Source: Tardibacter chloracetimidivorans (GTDB taxonomy: Bacteria; Pseudomonadota; Alphaproteobacteria; Sphingomonadales; Sphingomonadaceae). From it: a stretch of 64,000 nt of DNA. The DNA lies in assembly GCF_001890385.1 (NCBI RefSeq), contig NZ_CP018221.1, forward strand, positions 1,165,501-1,229,500, read 5' to 3'. A program made the translations under genes and the position numbers. A model generated the notes under the pieces. That model saw nothing but the letters and a program-made list of their open reading frames with translations, did no database searches and was not told the DNA's origin. The stretch's first letter is position 1. The number at the start of each line of letters is the position of its first letter. Below, in pieces: positions 15,175 to 25,211 of the stretch.

Positions 15175-16130
15175 TGATGAGGGTCGCAGTGCTGACGGCA
15201 CCCGGCGAAGTACGCGTGGAGGAAGCGCCCCTGCCCGCTCCCGGCGCCGGACAGGTGCGGGTGAGGCTGGAGGGATGCGGGGTCTGCGCGTCCAACCTCA
15301 CGCCGTGGGCGGGGCCGGAATGGATGCAGTTCCCGACCGAGGGAGGTGCGCTGGGCCATGAAGGCTGGGGCATCGTCGATGCGGTGGGGCCGGACGTCGC
15401 AGAGGTGAAGCCGGGCGACCGGGTCGCCGCGCTGTCGTACAACAGCTATGCCGAATATGATCTGGCGGCGGCGAATGCCGTCGTGCGCCTCCCGCCGGAG
15501 CTAGACGCAACGCCATTCCCGGGCGAGCCGCTGGGCTGCGCCATGAACATCTTCCGCCGCAGCGGCATTGCGACGGGGCAGACCGTCGCGATCATCGGCA
15601 TCGGCTTTCTGGGCGCGCTGCTGACGCGGCTCGCAAGCCAGGCGGGCGCGCGGGTGATCGCCATCTCGCGCCGCCGGTCCAGCCTGGACCTGGCGCGGAC
15701 GTTCGGCGCGGCGGAAACCATCGCGATGGAGGACCACAACGATATCATCGAAAAGGTCCGTGAGCTGACGCAAGGCCGCTTCTGCGAGCGGGTGATCGAG
15801 GCGGTGGGCAAGCAATGGCCTCTCGACCTTGCCGCCGAACTCACCGCCGAGCGCGGCCGCCTTGTCGTGGCGGGCTATCATCAGGATGGTCCCCGCCAGA
15901 TCAACATGTGGCTGTGGAACTGGCGGGGCATCGACGTCATCAACGCGCATGAACGCGACCCGTCCGCCTATGTCGCGGGGATCGCCGATGCGGTGGAGGC
16001 GGTCGTGTCGGGGCGGATCGACCCCTCGCTGCTCTACACCCATTATTACCCGCTGGAGCGGCTGGGCGAGGCGCTGGACGCGACGCGCGACCGTCCGGAA
16101 GGTTTCGTCAAGGCATTGGTGACGCCATGA
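15171..16130 (+). CDS. Medium-chain dehydrogenase/reductase (zinc-type)
   Basis: 319 residues, MDR superfamily. The N-terminal GroES-like domain has E-G-C-G-V-C-A-S-N and G-H-E-G-W-G (catalytic Cys and His-Glu), but the usual four-cysteine structural zinc loop is absent. The Rossmann domain has I-I-G-I-G-F-L-G-A-L at about 139-148. It is coupled to the previous gene by overlap; alternative starts are the adjacent ATG codons at 15174 and 15177. It would oxidise or reduce an alcohol or ketone on a sugar or cyclitol; the Gfo/Idh neighbour suggests a keto-intermediate pathway. Confidence 0.8.
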   Translation: MMMRVAVLTAPGEVRVEEAPLPAPGAGQVRVRLEGCGVCASNLTPWAGPEWMQFPTEGGALGHEGWGIVDAVGPDVAEVKPGDRVAALSYNSYAEYDLAAANAVVRLPPELDATPFPGEPLGCAMNIFRRSGIATGQTVAIIGIGFLGALLTRLASQAGARVIAISRRRSSLDLARTFGAAETIAMEDHNDIIEKVRELTQGRFCERVIEAVGKQWPLDLAAELTAERGRLVVAGYHQDGPRQINMWLWNWRGIDVINAHERDPSAYVAGIADAVEAVVSGRIDPSLLYTHYYPLERLGEALDATRDRPEGFVKALVTP

Positions 16131-17170
16131 CCGAGGCAGCCCTTGCCACAGCGCCGGCCATGGCCGCGCGGCCGCGTCCCCGGATCGGCTTTCTCGGCAC
16201 CGGGTGGATCGGGCGGCACCGGATGGAGGCGCTTTGCGGAAGCGGGCTGGTGGATGCCGTGGCATGCGCGGATTCGTCGCACGAATGCCTTGCCGAAGCG
16301 CAGCGTCTCGCCCCCGGCGCGGCTGCCGCAACTTCGCTGGACGAACTGCTCGGCCTTGATCTCGACGGCGTCGTCATCGCAACGCCAAGCGCGCTTCATG
16401 CCGAACAGGCGATCAGGGTGCTGGAACATGGGCTTGCAGTCTTCTGCCAGAAGCCGCTTGGCCGCAACGGCGCCGAGACGCAGAAGGTGATCGCCGCCGC
16501 CCGCGCCGCCGACCGGCTTTTGGGGGTAGACCTCTGCTATCGCCATACCGAAGCGATGCGGCAGATCCGAAACCTGCTGTCCACAGGCGCGCTTGGGCGC
16601 GTCCATGCGCTCGATCTGGTCTTCCACAATGCCTATGGACCGGACAAGCCCTGGTTCTACGACCCGCGCCTTTCGGGCGGTGGTTGCGTGATGGACCTTG
16701 GTATCCATCTGGTGGACCTGGCGCTCTGGGCGCTGGATTTTCCCGAGATCGTGCAAGTCTCCTCCGCGCTCTATGCGGGCGGGGAGCCATTGGCGAACCG
16801 GACGGCGATGGTTGAGGACTATGCCGTCGCCACTCTTCACCTCGGCAATGGCGCGGTCGTGCGCCTCGCCTGCTCGTGGCGGCTGCATGCAGGGTGCGAC
16901 GCCGTCATCTCCGCAAGCTTCTTCGGCACGGACGGCGGCGCGACGCTGCGCAACGTCAATGGTTCCTTCTATGATTTCGTCGCCGAACATCATCAGGGGA
17001 CGTCGAACCTGACGCTCGCATCCCCGCCGGACGAATGGGGCGGCCGCGCGGCGATCGCATGGGCGCAGCAGTTGACGGTCAGCCCCCGCTACCGGCGGGA
17101 GGCGGATCGACTGACCGACGTGGCCCGTGCGCTGGACCTGATCTATGCAGCTTGCCCGTCCGCCGGGTGA
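16127..17170 (+). CDS. Gfo/Idh/MocA family oxidoreductase
   Basis: 347 residues. The N-terminal Rossmann motif is GFLGTGWIG (about 22-30), and the family signature C-Q-K-P-L (usual E-K-P) follows A-T-P-S-A-L-H. The C-terminal alpha/beta domain includes G-G-G-C-V-M-D-L-G-I-H-L-V-D, which supplies the catalytic Asp and His. Members oxidise inositols and sugars or act on keto-sugars. Last gene of the rightward operon. The Q in place of E in the EKP motif is a mild variation. Confidence 0.85.
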   Translation: MTEAALATAPAMAARPRPRIGFLGTGWIGRHRMEALCGSGLVDAVACADSSHECLAEAQRLAPGAAAATSLDELLGLDLDGVVIATPSALHAEQAIRVLEHGLAVFCQKPLGRNGAETQKVIAAARAADRLLGVDLCYRHTEAMRQIRNLLSTGALGRVHALDLVFHNAYGPDKPWFYDPRLSGGGCVMDLGIHLVDLALWALDFPEIVQVSSALYAGGEPLANRTAMVEDYAVATLHLGNGAVVRLACSWRLHAGCDAVISASFFGTDGGATLRNVNGSFYDFVAEHHQGTSNLTLASPPDEWGGRAAIAWAQQLTVSPRYRREADRLTDVARALDLIYAACPSAG

Positions 17171-17403
17171 CCGCCTACTTATATCAGGCCAGTCTGTTAC
17201 AAAATGGATCAAGAACCGGCGTCTCGCGTTGTGCATGGCGAGGGCGGACGGTCGCTGGGCCGCCTCCCGCCCATCGAAAACTTCGACATAGGGGAGTGAT
17301 CGCCCATGGGCGAGGCGCTGCGAACATTCAGACCGTGGAAAACGCGCGTCAGACGGACGGACGACCATATCGTAATTCGGCGATAGATTGCGGCGGCTTT
17401 AGC

Positions 17404-18078
17404 ATGGTCCATTCAGATATTCGGGATGTTATAGCCGATGATCTGTCGGACAGCGTTTCATATACGAAACTATACTTGCGTCCGCACCAGTTTCTAGCGC
17501 GCGAGAACGAAAGCCAGCCCGCGATCTATCGGATACTGGAAGGCTGGGCGCACCGCTTCCGGCTCCTCCCAGATGGCAGAAGACAGGTGACCCGGCTTTT
17601 CCTGCCCGGCGACTATTGTGAAATGGAATGGGCGCAGAACGGCCGATCGAGGGAGCCGATCGTGGCGCTGACCAACCTGCGCGCCTTGCGTATCGAATGC
17701 GACGATCTTCTGTATGCCTTGTCGAAAGATCATGAACTGGAAATGAAAATATGGTCGAAGATCGTTTCGAGTTCTTACCAACTCTCAGAATGGATAACAA
17801 ATCTGGGGAGAAAGACTGCACTCGAACGCCTGAGTTATCTGTTCTGTGAAATATTCGAGCGCCTTCGCACCATAAACCTGACTTATGACGACCAGTTCGT
17901 GATGCCGCTGACCCAGACCGATCTGGCAGACATCACCGGGCTGACGTCGGTTCATGTCAACCGCACGCTCAAGCAGATGCGCGAAAAGGGGCTGATCGAG
18001 CTGCAATCCAAATGGCTGCGCATCGTCGACATGCCCGAACTGCGGAAGGTCGCGTTGTTCCAGCCCGAGGGCCGCTAG
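17404..18078 (+). CDS. Crp/Fnr family transcriptional regulator
   Basis: 224 residues from the ATG at 17404. An N-terminal cyclic-nucleotide-binding-like beta barrel (about 20-115, with L-P-G-D-Y-C-E) is followed by a long helix and a C-terminal HTH: L-T-Q-T-D-L-A-D-I-T-G-L-T-S-V-H-V-N-R-T-L-K. No cysteine cluster of the FNR type is evident and the cAMP-contacting residues are not obvious, so the ligand is unknown. The Shine-Dalgarno is weak. It is preceded by 233 bp without a gene (17171-17403) in which I see no clear promoter, and may regulate the adjacent sugar cluster. Confidence 0.8.
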   Translation: MVHSDIRDVIADDLSDSVSYTKLYLRPHQFLARENESQPAIYRILEGWAHRFRLLPDGRRQVTRLFLPGDYCEMEWAQNGRSREPIVALTNLRALRIECDDLLYALSKDHELEMKIWSKIVSSSYQLSEWITNLGRKTALERLSYLFCEIFERLRTINLTYDDQFVMPLTQTDLADITGLTSVHVNRTLKQMREKGLIELQSKWLRIVDMPELRKVALFQPEGR

Positions 18079-18107
18079 CCGGCAACGACGCCATCAGGGC
18101 AAATCTC

Positions 18108-19294
<1,187 letters not shown>

Positions 19295-19295
<1 letters not shown>

Positions 19296-19882
19296 CACCC
19301 GATCTCCTGCTGGTGTTGCGCCCTGGTGCGCGCGGAGGTGGCGATCTCGCCCGCCTCCAAAAGCTGTTTCAGCCGCCTCAGGTCGCGCCGCGCCTGGATC
19401 GCAGGTTCGCGCTGGAACAGCTTGGCGATGAGCTTGCCGACTGCTCCGGCCGGCGGATCATATGCGATGGTCGCGGTGACGATGGTGCCGCGATCACCCT
19501 GGGCATCGCGAAAATCGACGCGGCCCTCGTTGCGGATATCCGCGCCTTCCACCGATTGCCAGGCGATGTGCTGCCCTTCCGCCTCGTCGGTGACGACGGC
19601 CTCCCACTCCACCGTCCTGCCCGCCGGGGCCTTTACCACCCAGTGAGAGCGGCGGCTGTCCAGCACCTCGACCCGTTCGACATTGTCCATGAAGGAAGCG
19701 AGGTTGGAGAAATCGCGCCAGAAGGCGAAAACTTCATTTCGGGGGCAATCGATCGTGACTGCGGCCGCAGTGAATGCGTCGCTTTTCGTCTTTGCCAATT
19801 CTTGGCCATCAACATCGATGTTCTGCTTCGGGGAAGACAAAGAGGCATCGTCCCCGCTTTCGCGGGTTGGGGTCGTCGCCAT
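19295..19882 (-). CDS. SRPBCC (START/polyketide cyclase-like) domain protein
   Basis: 195 residues from the ATG at 19882, chosen for AGGAG 8 nt upstream. After a polar, probably disordered first 45 residues, a START-like domain follows: [22 protein letters not shown], then [10 protein letters not shown]. The end is a basic helix with [12 protein letters not shown]. Such proteins bind hydrophobic ligands; no specific ligand is known. It forms an operon with the downstream dehydrogenase. Confidence 0.8.
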
Positions 19883-19909
19883 TTTATTTCTCCTGAAGGG
19901 TGATCGCCT

Positions 19910-19934
19910 AACCATCTTGCCCGCGACCCGTTCC
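19910..19934 (-). promoter_or_regulatory. EcfG-type promoter for the SRPBCC/dehydrogenase operon
   Basis: On the minus strand GGAAC (19934-19930), a 17-nt spacer and GTT (19912-19910) stand 27 nt before the ATG at 19882. This gives a leader of about 20 nt, the expected geometry for an EcfG promoter. Confidence 0.55.
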
Positions 19935-19996
19935 CGAAGAATCGGTGGGGCGAGTGGGATCGCCGGGCAGTGATTGCATCTGCGGCTGGCGGCCGC

Positions 19997-20380
19997 CTAT
20001 GCGGCCGCGCGCGCCGGCAAGGTGCGTCCCGTCGTCCGGTCCAGCCCGCGAGCCACCCAGATATCGAGCGCCGTCGCGCCGGCAACGACCGCCAGCGCCC
20101 CCAGGGCCACGCGGTTCCCCGGCGACTTGCGGGCGACCAGCCCGAGCGCGCCCAGATCCATCGCGTCGCCGAGCACGCGGTGCCACATGCGGGGCGCGTG
20201 CGCCGGGCTCTGGATCAGGCCAACCCCGGCGGCGATTTCGCGGCCTCCGAAGGCGCGCACGATGTTGCCGCGCTTCGGCACGTCCAGCGTGCGGGCGATG
20301 CGCCTCGCACCGAGCAGTTCCAGCGCGCCGAGGGCAAGCGAGAAATAGCCAAGACCAAGACTTATCTTCTTGTAATTCAC
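19997..20380 (-). CDS. Small membrane protein (DUF4267-like), stress operon neighbour
   Basis: 127 residues from a GTG at 20380, selected because GGGAG lies 8 nt upstream. Three or four hydrophobic segments: Y-F-S-L-A-L-G-A-L-E-L-L-G near 12, an amphipathic middle with F-G-G-R-E-I-A-A-G-V-G, then L-G-A-L-G-L-V-A and A-L-G-A-L-A-V-V-A-G-A-T-A-L-D. The G-x-R-E-I-x-x-G pattern is common in small alphaproteobacterial membrane proteins found beside SRPBCC genes. Function unknown. It lies upstream of the SRPBCC gene, which has its own promoter. Confidence 0.65.
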   Translation of the reverse strand: MNYKKISLGLGYFSLALGALELLGARRIARTLDVPKRGNIVRAFGGREIAAGVGLIQSPAHAPRMWHRVLGDAMDLGALGLVARKSPGNRVALGALAVVAGATALDIWVARGLDRTTGRTLPARAAA

Positions 20381-20482
20381 GATAGTTCTCCCGCGCAAAG
20401 GATTGTCGTCGACCAAAATGAAAAAGGCTGAACCGGCGACCCGGACCGGCCGGACCTGTGCTGTTCTTGCGCCATTGTTATC

Positions 20483-20507
20483 GGAACCTTTGAAGGCGGA
20501 TTTGGTT
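20483..20507 (+). promoter_or_regulatory. EcfG-type promoter for the DUF421 operon
   Basis: GGAAC (20483-20487), 17 nt, GTT (20505-20507) on the plus strand; with a 16-nt spacer the -10 element reads GGTT. The predicted transcript would have a leader of about 90 nt before the ATG at 20607. Confidence 0.5.
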
Positions 20508-20606
20508 CAAGGCGGAACACATCCCTCGACAGGGCGATGATTTCCATACCGGAACCATCACGAGCGGCGGCCGTTTTCCAGACCGGCGACGCAAGCGCCC
20601 GGAAGG

Positions 20607-21158
20607 ATGACGAGCAGGCTATTGAACCGTCCAACGTCCCGAGAACTTCCAGATGGGATGGCCGACCGTCACGCCACGGCGGGCGGGAGCTTCAGAAGAA
20701 ATCGGGGTTGGCTGGCCTTTGTCGTGCTTTCGCTGTTGATGGCAGGGGCGCTGTCCGGGCTGCTCGGCGGCGTTCACAACCGGGACTTGAGCATCGATAC
20801 TCCGGCAGCGGCAATGCGCGTCCATGCGCCCGCCGTGCTGCGCAACGGGGAGTTCTTCGAGTTTCGTGTCCAGATTACGGCCCGGCGCGACATTGCCGAG
20901 CCTGTGATCACCATCTCCGCCCCCTATTGGCGGGACGTCACGATCAACACCATGGTCCCCGCCCCCGCGGAAGAGACGTTTTCAGGTGATGCGTTCCAGT
21001 TCAAATACGAGGCGCTGAAGGCCGGCGACCGGCTGGAAATGAAGATCGACGGGCAGATCAATCCCGCGCGGATGGGCGGAAGCAGGGGCCTGGTGTCGCT
21101 GCTGGACGGCGAGACCCCGGTCGCGCAGACGCCCATCGAACTGACGGTGCTTCCCTGA
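20607..21158 (+). CDS. Membrane-anchored periplasmic protein of unknown function
   Basis: 183 residues. A basic N-terminus (R-R-N-R-G) precedes one transmembrane segment at about 36-52. The rest is a beta-rich extracytoplasmic domain with A-V-L-R-N-G-E-F-F-E-F-R-V-Q-I-T-A-R-R, resembling an immunoglobulin-like fold. Alternative start at 20658. Its stop overlaps the start of the DUF421 gene by one base (TGATG), and such pairs are probably functional partners. Function not known. Confidence 0.7.
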   Translation: MTSRLLNRPTSRELPDGMADRHATAGGSFRRNRGWLAFVVLSLLMAGALSGLLGGVHNRDLSIDTPAAAMRVHAPAVLRNGEFFEFRVQITARRDIAEPVITISAPYWRDVTINTMVPAPAEETFSGDAFQFKYEALKAGDRLEMKIDGQINPARMGGSRGLVSLLDGETPVAQTPIELTVLP

Positions 21159-21637
21159 TGGATATCGTCATCCGCGCGACCGTGATGTTCGTGGTGCTGT
21201 TTGTGCTGCTGCGCCTGCTCGGCAAGCGCGAACTGTCGCAGATGACGCCGTTCGAGCTGGTTCTGCTCATCGTGATGGGCGATCTGATCCAGCAGGGCGT
21301 TACCCACAATGATTTCAGCCTCACGGGCGCAACGCTGGCGATCGGCACCTTTGCCTTCTGGGCGCTGGTCCTCAGCTGGTTGAGCTATCGCTTTCCCCGG
21401 GCGGAGCGGCTGCTGGAAGGCGAACCGCGCATATTGATCCGCGACGGCGAAATATTGAGGGAAAATATGAAGCATGACCGGATCACGCCAAGCGAGCTGG
21501 AGGCCGAGATGCGCCTGGCGGGGATCGCGCGGACCAGCGATGTCGCCTGGGCAATATTGGAGACGGACGGAAAGATCAGCTTCATCGGCAAGACGGGGCA
21601 GCGACAGGCCAGCCAGCAGGACGAGAAGTCGGTTTAG
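21158..21637 (+). CDS. DUF421 (YetF-type) membrane protein
   Basis: 159 residues: three hydrophobic N-terminal helices including V-M-F-V-V-L-F-V-L-L-R-L-L-G-K-R-E-L-S-Q and F-E-L-V-L-L-I-V-M-G-D, then the conserved cytoplasmic domain with R-I-L-I-R-D-G and S-E-L-E-A-E-M-R. This is the YetF/DUF421 layout. Family members are linked to sporulation and stress in other bacteria; the biochemical role is unknown. Coupled to the preceding gene and likely under EcfG control. Confidence 0.85.
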   Translation: MDIVIRATVMFVVLFVLLRLLGKRELSQMTPFELVLLIVMGDLIQQGVTHNDFSLTGATLAIGTFAFWALVLSWLSYRFPRAERLLEGEPRILIRDGEILRENMKHDRITPSELEAEMRLAGIARTSDVAWAILETDGKISFIGKTGQRQASQQDEKSV

Positions 21638-21640
21638 CCG

Positions 21641-22657
21641 TCAGCGCCGCGAGGTCAGAATCTCCTCGTACAGCGCGATATATTCGTCGGCCATGCGGTC
21701 CACCGAAAAGCGCTTCACCGCCGCCGCGCGGCAGGCCCGCCGGTCGATCCGGTCGATCTGGCCGATGGCTGCGATCGCCTGATCCAGATTATTCACCAGA
21801 AACCCGGTCACGCCGTCCTCGATCAGTTCGGGCATCGACCCGCGCCTGAAGGCGATGACGGGCGTGCCGCAAGCCAACGCCTCCACCACCGACAGGCCAA
21901 AGGGCTCGTCGAAGTTGATGAGATGGAGCAGCGCCCTTGCGTTCCCCAGCGTTGCGGCACGCGCCGCGCCGCCCACCATGCCGATGTGGCGGACGCTTTC
22001 ACCGTCGAGAAAGGGCAGCACCTGCCGGTCGTGATAGGCCTGATCCTGAACGATCCCGGCCATGGTCAGGCTATGGCCCGTCGCCCTTGCGGCGGCAATG
22101 GCTTCCGCCGCGCCCTTGTCGGGATGGATGCGCCCGAAGAACAGCAGATCCTCGCCCCCCGCCGAGTTGAAGGGAAAGTCCTCCAGCCGGATGCCGTGAT
22201 GGATCGTCCGGGCATAGCGAAGCGCGGGATGGCGGTCGGCATCGCTGATCGAGACATAGGTGCCGCGATCATTATAGCGCGCATAGACCGGCACGATCCG
22301 CTCCGACGAAAAGCCGTGGATGGTCGTGACCATCGGCGTCGACACCAGCCGCGAAAAGGCGAGCGGAACGAAATCCGCCTGGTTGTGGAGAATGTCGAAC
22401 GCGCCCGCATGTTCAAAGAAATTGGCGATGTGCTGGATTTCCAGAACCTTTGCGTCGGCGCTCGGCTCTTCCGAATAGCCGCGCGGGACGACGGCCTGCA
22501 ATTTGCCGGAAGTGATGGAATCGGCGGTTGCGAACAGGGTCACGTCCAGCCCACGCGCGACGAGCGCTTCGGTCAGAAGGCTGGTGACAAGCTCCCACGG
22601 GCCATAGCCGCGCGGGGGTGTTCGCCAGGAGATGGAACCGAGCATCCCGACCCGCAT
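21641..22657 (-). CDS. Glycosyltransferase family 4
   Basis: 338 residues from the ATG at 22657, overlapping the upstream stop (TGATG); a GTG at 22660 is the alternative. N-terminal G-S-I-S-W-R-T-P-P-R-G-Y-G-P-W-E with downstream E-A-L-V-A-R-G-L-D-V-T-L-F, and the GT4 donor-site motif E-P-F-G-L-S-V-V-E-A-L-A-C-G-T-P-V-I near 240. Co-transcribed with a GH13 enzyme, so a role in making or editing a glucose-containing oligosaccharide or compatible solute is plausible but unproven. Confidence 0.82.
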   Translation of the reverse strand: MRVGMLGSISWRTPPRGYGPWELVTSLLTEALVARGLDVTLFATADSITSGKLQAVVPRGYSEEPSADAKVLEIQHIANFFEHAGAFDILHNQADFVPLAFSRLVSTPMVTTIHGFSSERIVPVYARYNDRGTYVSISDADRHPALRYARTIHHGIRLEDFPFNSAGGEDLLFFGRIHPDKGAAEAIAAARATGHSLTMAGIVQDQAYHDRQVLPFLDGESVRHIGMVGGAARAATLGNARALLHLINFDEPFGLSVVEALACGTPVIAFRRGSMPELIEDGVTGFLVNNLDQAIAAIGQIDRIDRRACRAAAVKRFSVDRMADEYIALYEEILTSRR

Positions 22658-24252
22658 CACGTCCTGCCGTCCATGATCAGCAGCAGGCCTTCGTCGGCGC
22701 GCAGCCCGCCAGCCGGAGAGACGGGCTGGCCGTCCGCAATCGTGGTGAGCAGCGGGCGAAAGCCAGTGACGTCCACCGGCAGCGGCTGGTCCCTGCCCGA
22801 CAGGTTCAGGATGATGCGCATATGCTCGCCCTCATGATGGCGATCATAGCTGAGGACATCGCCCGAGGCCCGCACATCGGCGCATTCCCCGATGGACAGC
22901 GCGGGATGCCCACGACGCAGCCGGAGCAGACGCCGGTACAGATGCAGCATCGAGCCTGTGTCCCCAAGCTGCGCCTCCACATTGCGGCTTTGCCAGTCCG
23001 AATGGAGCGGCAGCCAGGGCGTTCCTTCCGAAAAGCCGCCGTTCAGCGAGGCGTCCCATGCCATTGGCGTGCGGGATGGGTCCCGCCCAAGGCCGAGGCC
23101 CGGCTCGCGCAGTTCGCGCGGGTCCTTCAACTGATCGGGCGGTATCGTCACCTCGCCGATCCCGATCTCGTCTCCCTGATAGAGCGTGGGCGTGCCACGC
23201 AGCGTCAGCAGCAGCATCGCCGCGACCCGCGCCTGTGCTTCGCCCACCCTTGCCGCCATTCTTTTCGCGTCATGGCTTCCGGTCACCCAATTGGGCCAGC
23301 CGTGCGCCGGAAGCGCCGCTTCATAGTCGAGGATGAACCGGGCGATGGCTTCGGCGTGCCAGTCCGATTCCACCAGCTGGAAATTGAATGGCAGGTGCAC
23401 GCCGTCGCTCTCGTTACCGTAATAGGCCATCAGCCGGGGGAGCGGGAGGAAGATTTCCCCGATCAGCACCCGCTCGTCGCCGCCGTCATAGCTATCGGCG
23501 ATCCGCCTCATCTCGCGGATGATCTCGTGCGTTTCAGGCTGGTCGGTGGAATGAAGCTGCAGCACCTTGAACTTCTCTCCCATCGTGGGGTGATAGTCCG
23601 GGTTCAACGGATTGTCGGGGAGGCCCGCCGCCTTCACGATGTGCCACAATACGTCGATCCGGAAGCCGTCCACCCCGCGATCCAGCCAGAACCGCATGGC
23701 GTCGAGCATGGCGGCGCGCACATCGGGATTGCGCCAGTTGAGGTCCGGCTGCTCCTTTAGAAAGGCGTGGAGATAATATTGGTCGCTTGGGCCGTCATAT
23801 TCCCAGGCCGACCCGCCGAAATCGCTGGTCCAGTTATTGGGCGGGCCGCCACCGGGCGCAGGGTCGCGCCAGATGTACCAATCCCTTTTGGGCGATGCGC
23901 GCGACGAGCGGCTTTCGACGAACCAGGGGTGGCGGTCGGAGCTGTGATTGGGCACGAAATCCATCAGCAGCTTCAGGCCCCGCTGATGGACGGCGGCAAT
24001 CAGCGCGTCGAAATCGGCAAGCGTCCCGAACATCGGGTCGATGTCGCGGTAATCGGCGACGTCATAGCCGAAATCGGCCATGGGCGAGGGATAGACGGGC
24101 GAAAGCCAGACCGCATCCACGCCGAGATCGACCAGATGATCGAGCCGCCGCGCGATGCCGCTCAGATCGCCGACGCCGTCGCCATCGGAATCCTGAAACG
24201 ACCGGGGATATATCTGGTAGACGCAACCGCCTTCCCACCAACGCTTCGTCAA
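22657..24252 (-). CDS. GH13 alpha-glucosidase/oligo-1,6-glucosidase-like
   Basis: 531 residues, the usual length of GH13 subfamily 17/23/31-type alpha-glucosidases. All family regions are present: D-F-V-P-N-H-S-S (I), G-F-R-I-D-V-L with the nucleophile Asp (II), L-I-G-E-I with the acid Glu (III) and G-S-H-D (IV). No signal peptide, so cytoplasmic. It hydrolyses or transglycosylates alpha-glucosides; the exact linkage is not resolvable. First gene of a two-gene operon with the GT4 gene. Confidence 0.88.
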   Translation of the reverse strand: MTKRWWEGGCVYQIYPRSFQDSDGDGVGDLSGIARRLDHLVDLGVDAVWLSPVYPSPMADFGYDVADYRDIDPMFGTLADFDALIAAVHQRGLKLLMDFVPNHSSDRHPWFVESRSSRASPKRDWYIWRDPAPGGGPPNNWTSDFGGSAWEYDGPSDQYYLHAFLKEQPDLNWRNPDVRAAMLDAMRFWLDRGVDGFRIDVLWHIVKAAGLPDNPLNPDYHPTMGEKFKVLQLHSTDQPETHEIIREMRRIADSYDGGDERVLIGEIFLPLPRLMAYYGNESDGVHLPFNFQLVESDWHAEAIARFILDYEAALPAHGWPNWVTGSHDAKRMAARVGEAQARVAAMLLLTLRGTPTLYQGDEIGIGEVTIPPDQLKDPRELREPGLGLGRDPSRTPMAWDASLNGGFSEGTPWLPLHSDWQSRNVEAQLGDTGSMLHLYRRLLRLRRGHPALSIGECADVRASGDVLSYDRHHEGEHMRIILNLSGRDQPLPVDVTGFRPLLTTIADGQPVSPAGGLRADEGLLLIMDGRT

Positions 24253-24425
24253 GCCAGCCTCCAGTCGCGGGTGAAGAAGCGATCAATACCGCCATTGGTT
24301 CCTCATCACCATCAGGGTTCGTATTCGGCAGGGTTCGGACCCGGCTCCTTGCGCGCCGGGCGTTCAGTTCGTACCACGCCGCAAGGTCAGACAGTCGCTC
24401 ATTCTCACAAGCGAGGCGTTTTCCA

Positions 24426-25196
24426 GTGCCAGACAAGCCCACCGCCGCCGACCTTCAGGCCTTGTGCGAGGTGATGCGCCGCCTGCGCGATCCGGAGAAT
24501 GGTTGCCCATGGGACGTGCAGCAGGATTTCGCCTCGATCGCGCCCTACACCATCGAAGAGGCCTATGAGGTGGCGGACGCCATAGAGCGCCGCGATCTGC
24601 CCGCGTTGAAAGACGAACTGGGCGACCTTCTGCTGCAGGTCGTCTATCACAGCCAGATGGCGTCGGAAGCCGATGCGTTTTCCATAGACGACGTGATTTC
24701 CGCGATCACCCACAAGATGATCCGCCGCCACCCGCATGTGTTCGGCGAGGGCGAAAGCGCGGGTTGGGAAAATATCAAGGCGGCCGAACGCGCCTCCTCA
24801 AGCCAGCACGGCGCGCTTGAAGGCGTGGCGCTGGCCCTGCCCGCGCTGAAACGCGCCGAAAAGCTCCAGAAGCGGGCGGCGCGCGTCGGGTTCGACTGGC
24901 CCGACGCCAACGGGCCTCGCGACAAGGTGCTGGAAGAGCTTCAGGAACTGGACGAGGCCGCATCCCACGATCACCGGATCGAGGAATATGGCGACCTGCT
25001 TTTCGCCATGGTCAACCTCGGGCGGCATCTGGCCGTCGACGCGGAAAGTGCGCTGCGCCATGCAAACGCCAAGTTCACCCGCCGCTTTCAGGCGATGGAG
25101 ACGCTTGGCGGCGACGGATTTGCCGATCTTTCGCTTGAGGAAAAGGACCGGCTTTGGATGGAGGTCAAGGTGCGCGAGAAGCGCGACGCGATATAA
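24426..25196 (+). CDS. mazG: Nucleoside triphosphate pyrophosphohydrolase MazG
   Basis: 256 residues from a GTG at 24426. It has two MazG repeats: the first has C-P-W-D, T-I-E-E-A-Y-E and the metal-binding D-E-L-G-D-L-L-L-Q-V, the second K-V-L-E-E-L-Q-E-L-D and E-Y-G-D-L-L-F-A-M-V-N. It hydrolyses NTPs and dNTPs to NMP and pyrophosphate, including aberrant nucleotides, and affects ppGpp levels in E. coli. It converges with hflX, with 15 nt between the stops. The long upstream open frame is not used because the family N-terminus begins here. Confidence 0.92.
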   Translation: MPDKPTAADLQALCEVMRRLRDPENGCPWDVQQDFASIAPYTIEEAYEVADAIERRDLPALKDELGDLLLQVVYHSQMASEADAFSIDDVISAITHKMIRRHPHVFGEGESAGWENIKAAERASSSQHGALEGVALALPALKRAEKLQKRAARVGFDWPDANGPRDKVLEELQELDEAASHDHRIEEYGDLLFAMVNLGRHLAVDAESALRHANAKFTRRFQAMETLGGDGFADLSLEEKDRLWMEVKVREKRDAI

Positions 25197-25211
25197 CCGC
25201 GCCGATCGGCA

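Noticed and set aside
13102-15201. Very long open frame on the minus strand opposite the inositol-phosphate-synthase homologue and its neighbour
   Set aside because: It mirrors the reading frames of recognisable plus-strand enzymes in GC-rich DNA and its translation has biased Arg/His/Gly composition with no family resemblance.
17171-17403. EcfG promoter for the Crp/Fnr gene (GAACC...GTT)
   Set aside because: The -35 element is AGAAC rather than GGAAC, and the distance to the start codon is about 180 nt.
24298-24302. GTTCC (minus-strand GGAAC) upstream of the GH13 gene as an EcfG promoter
   Set aside because: No GTT or CGTT occurs 16-17 nt downstream on that strand.
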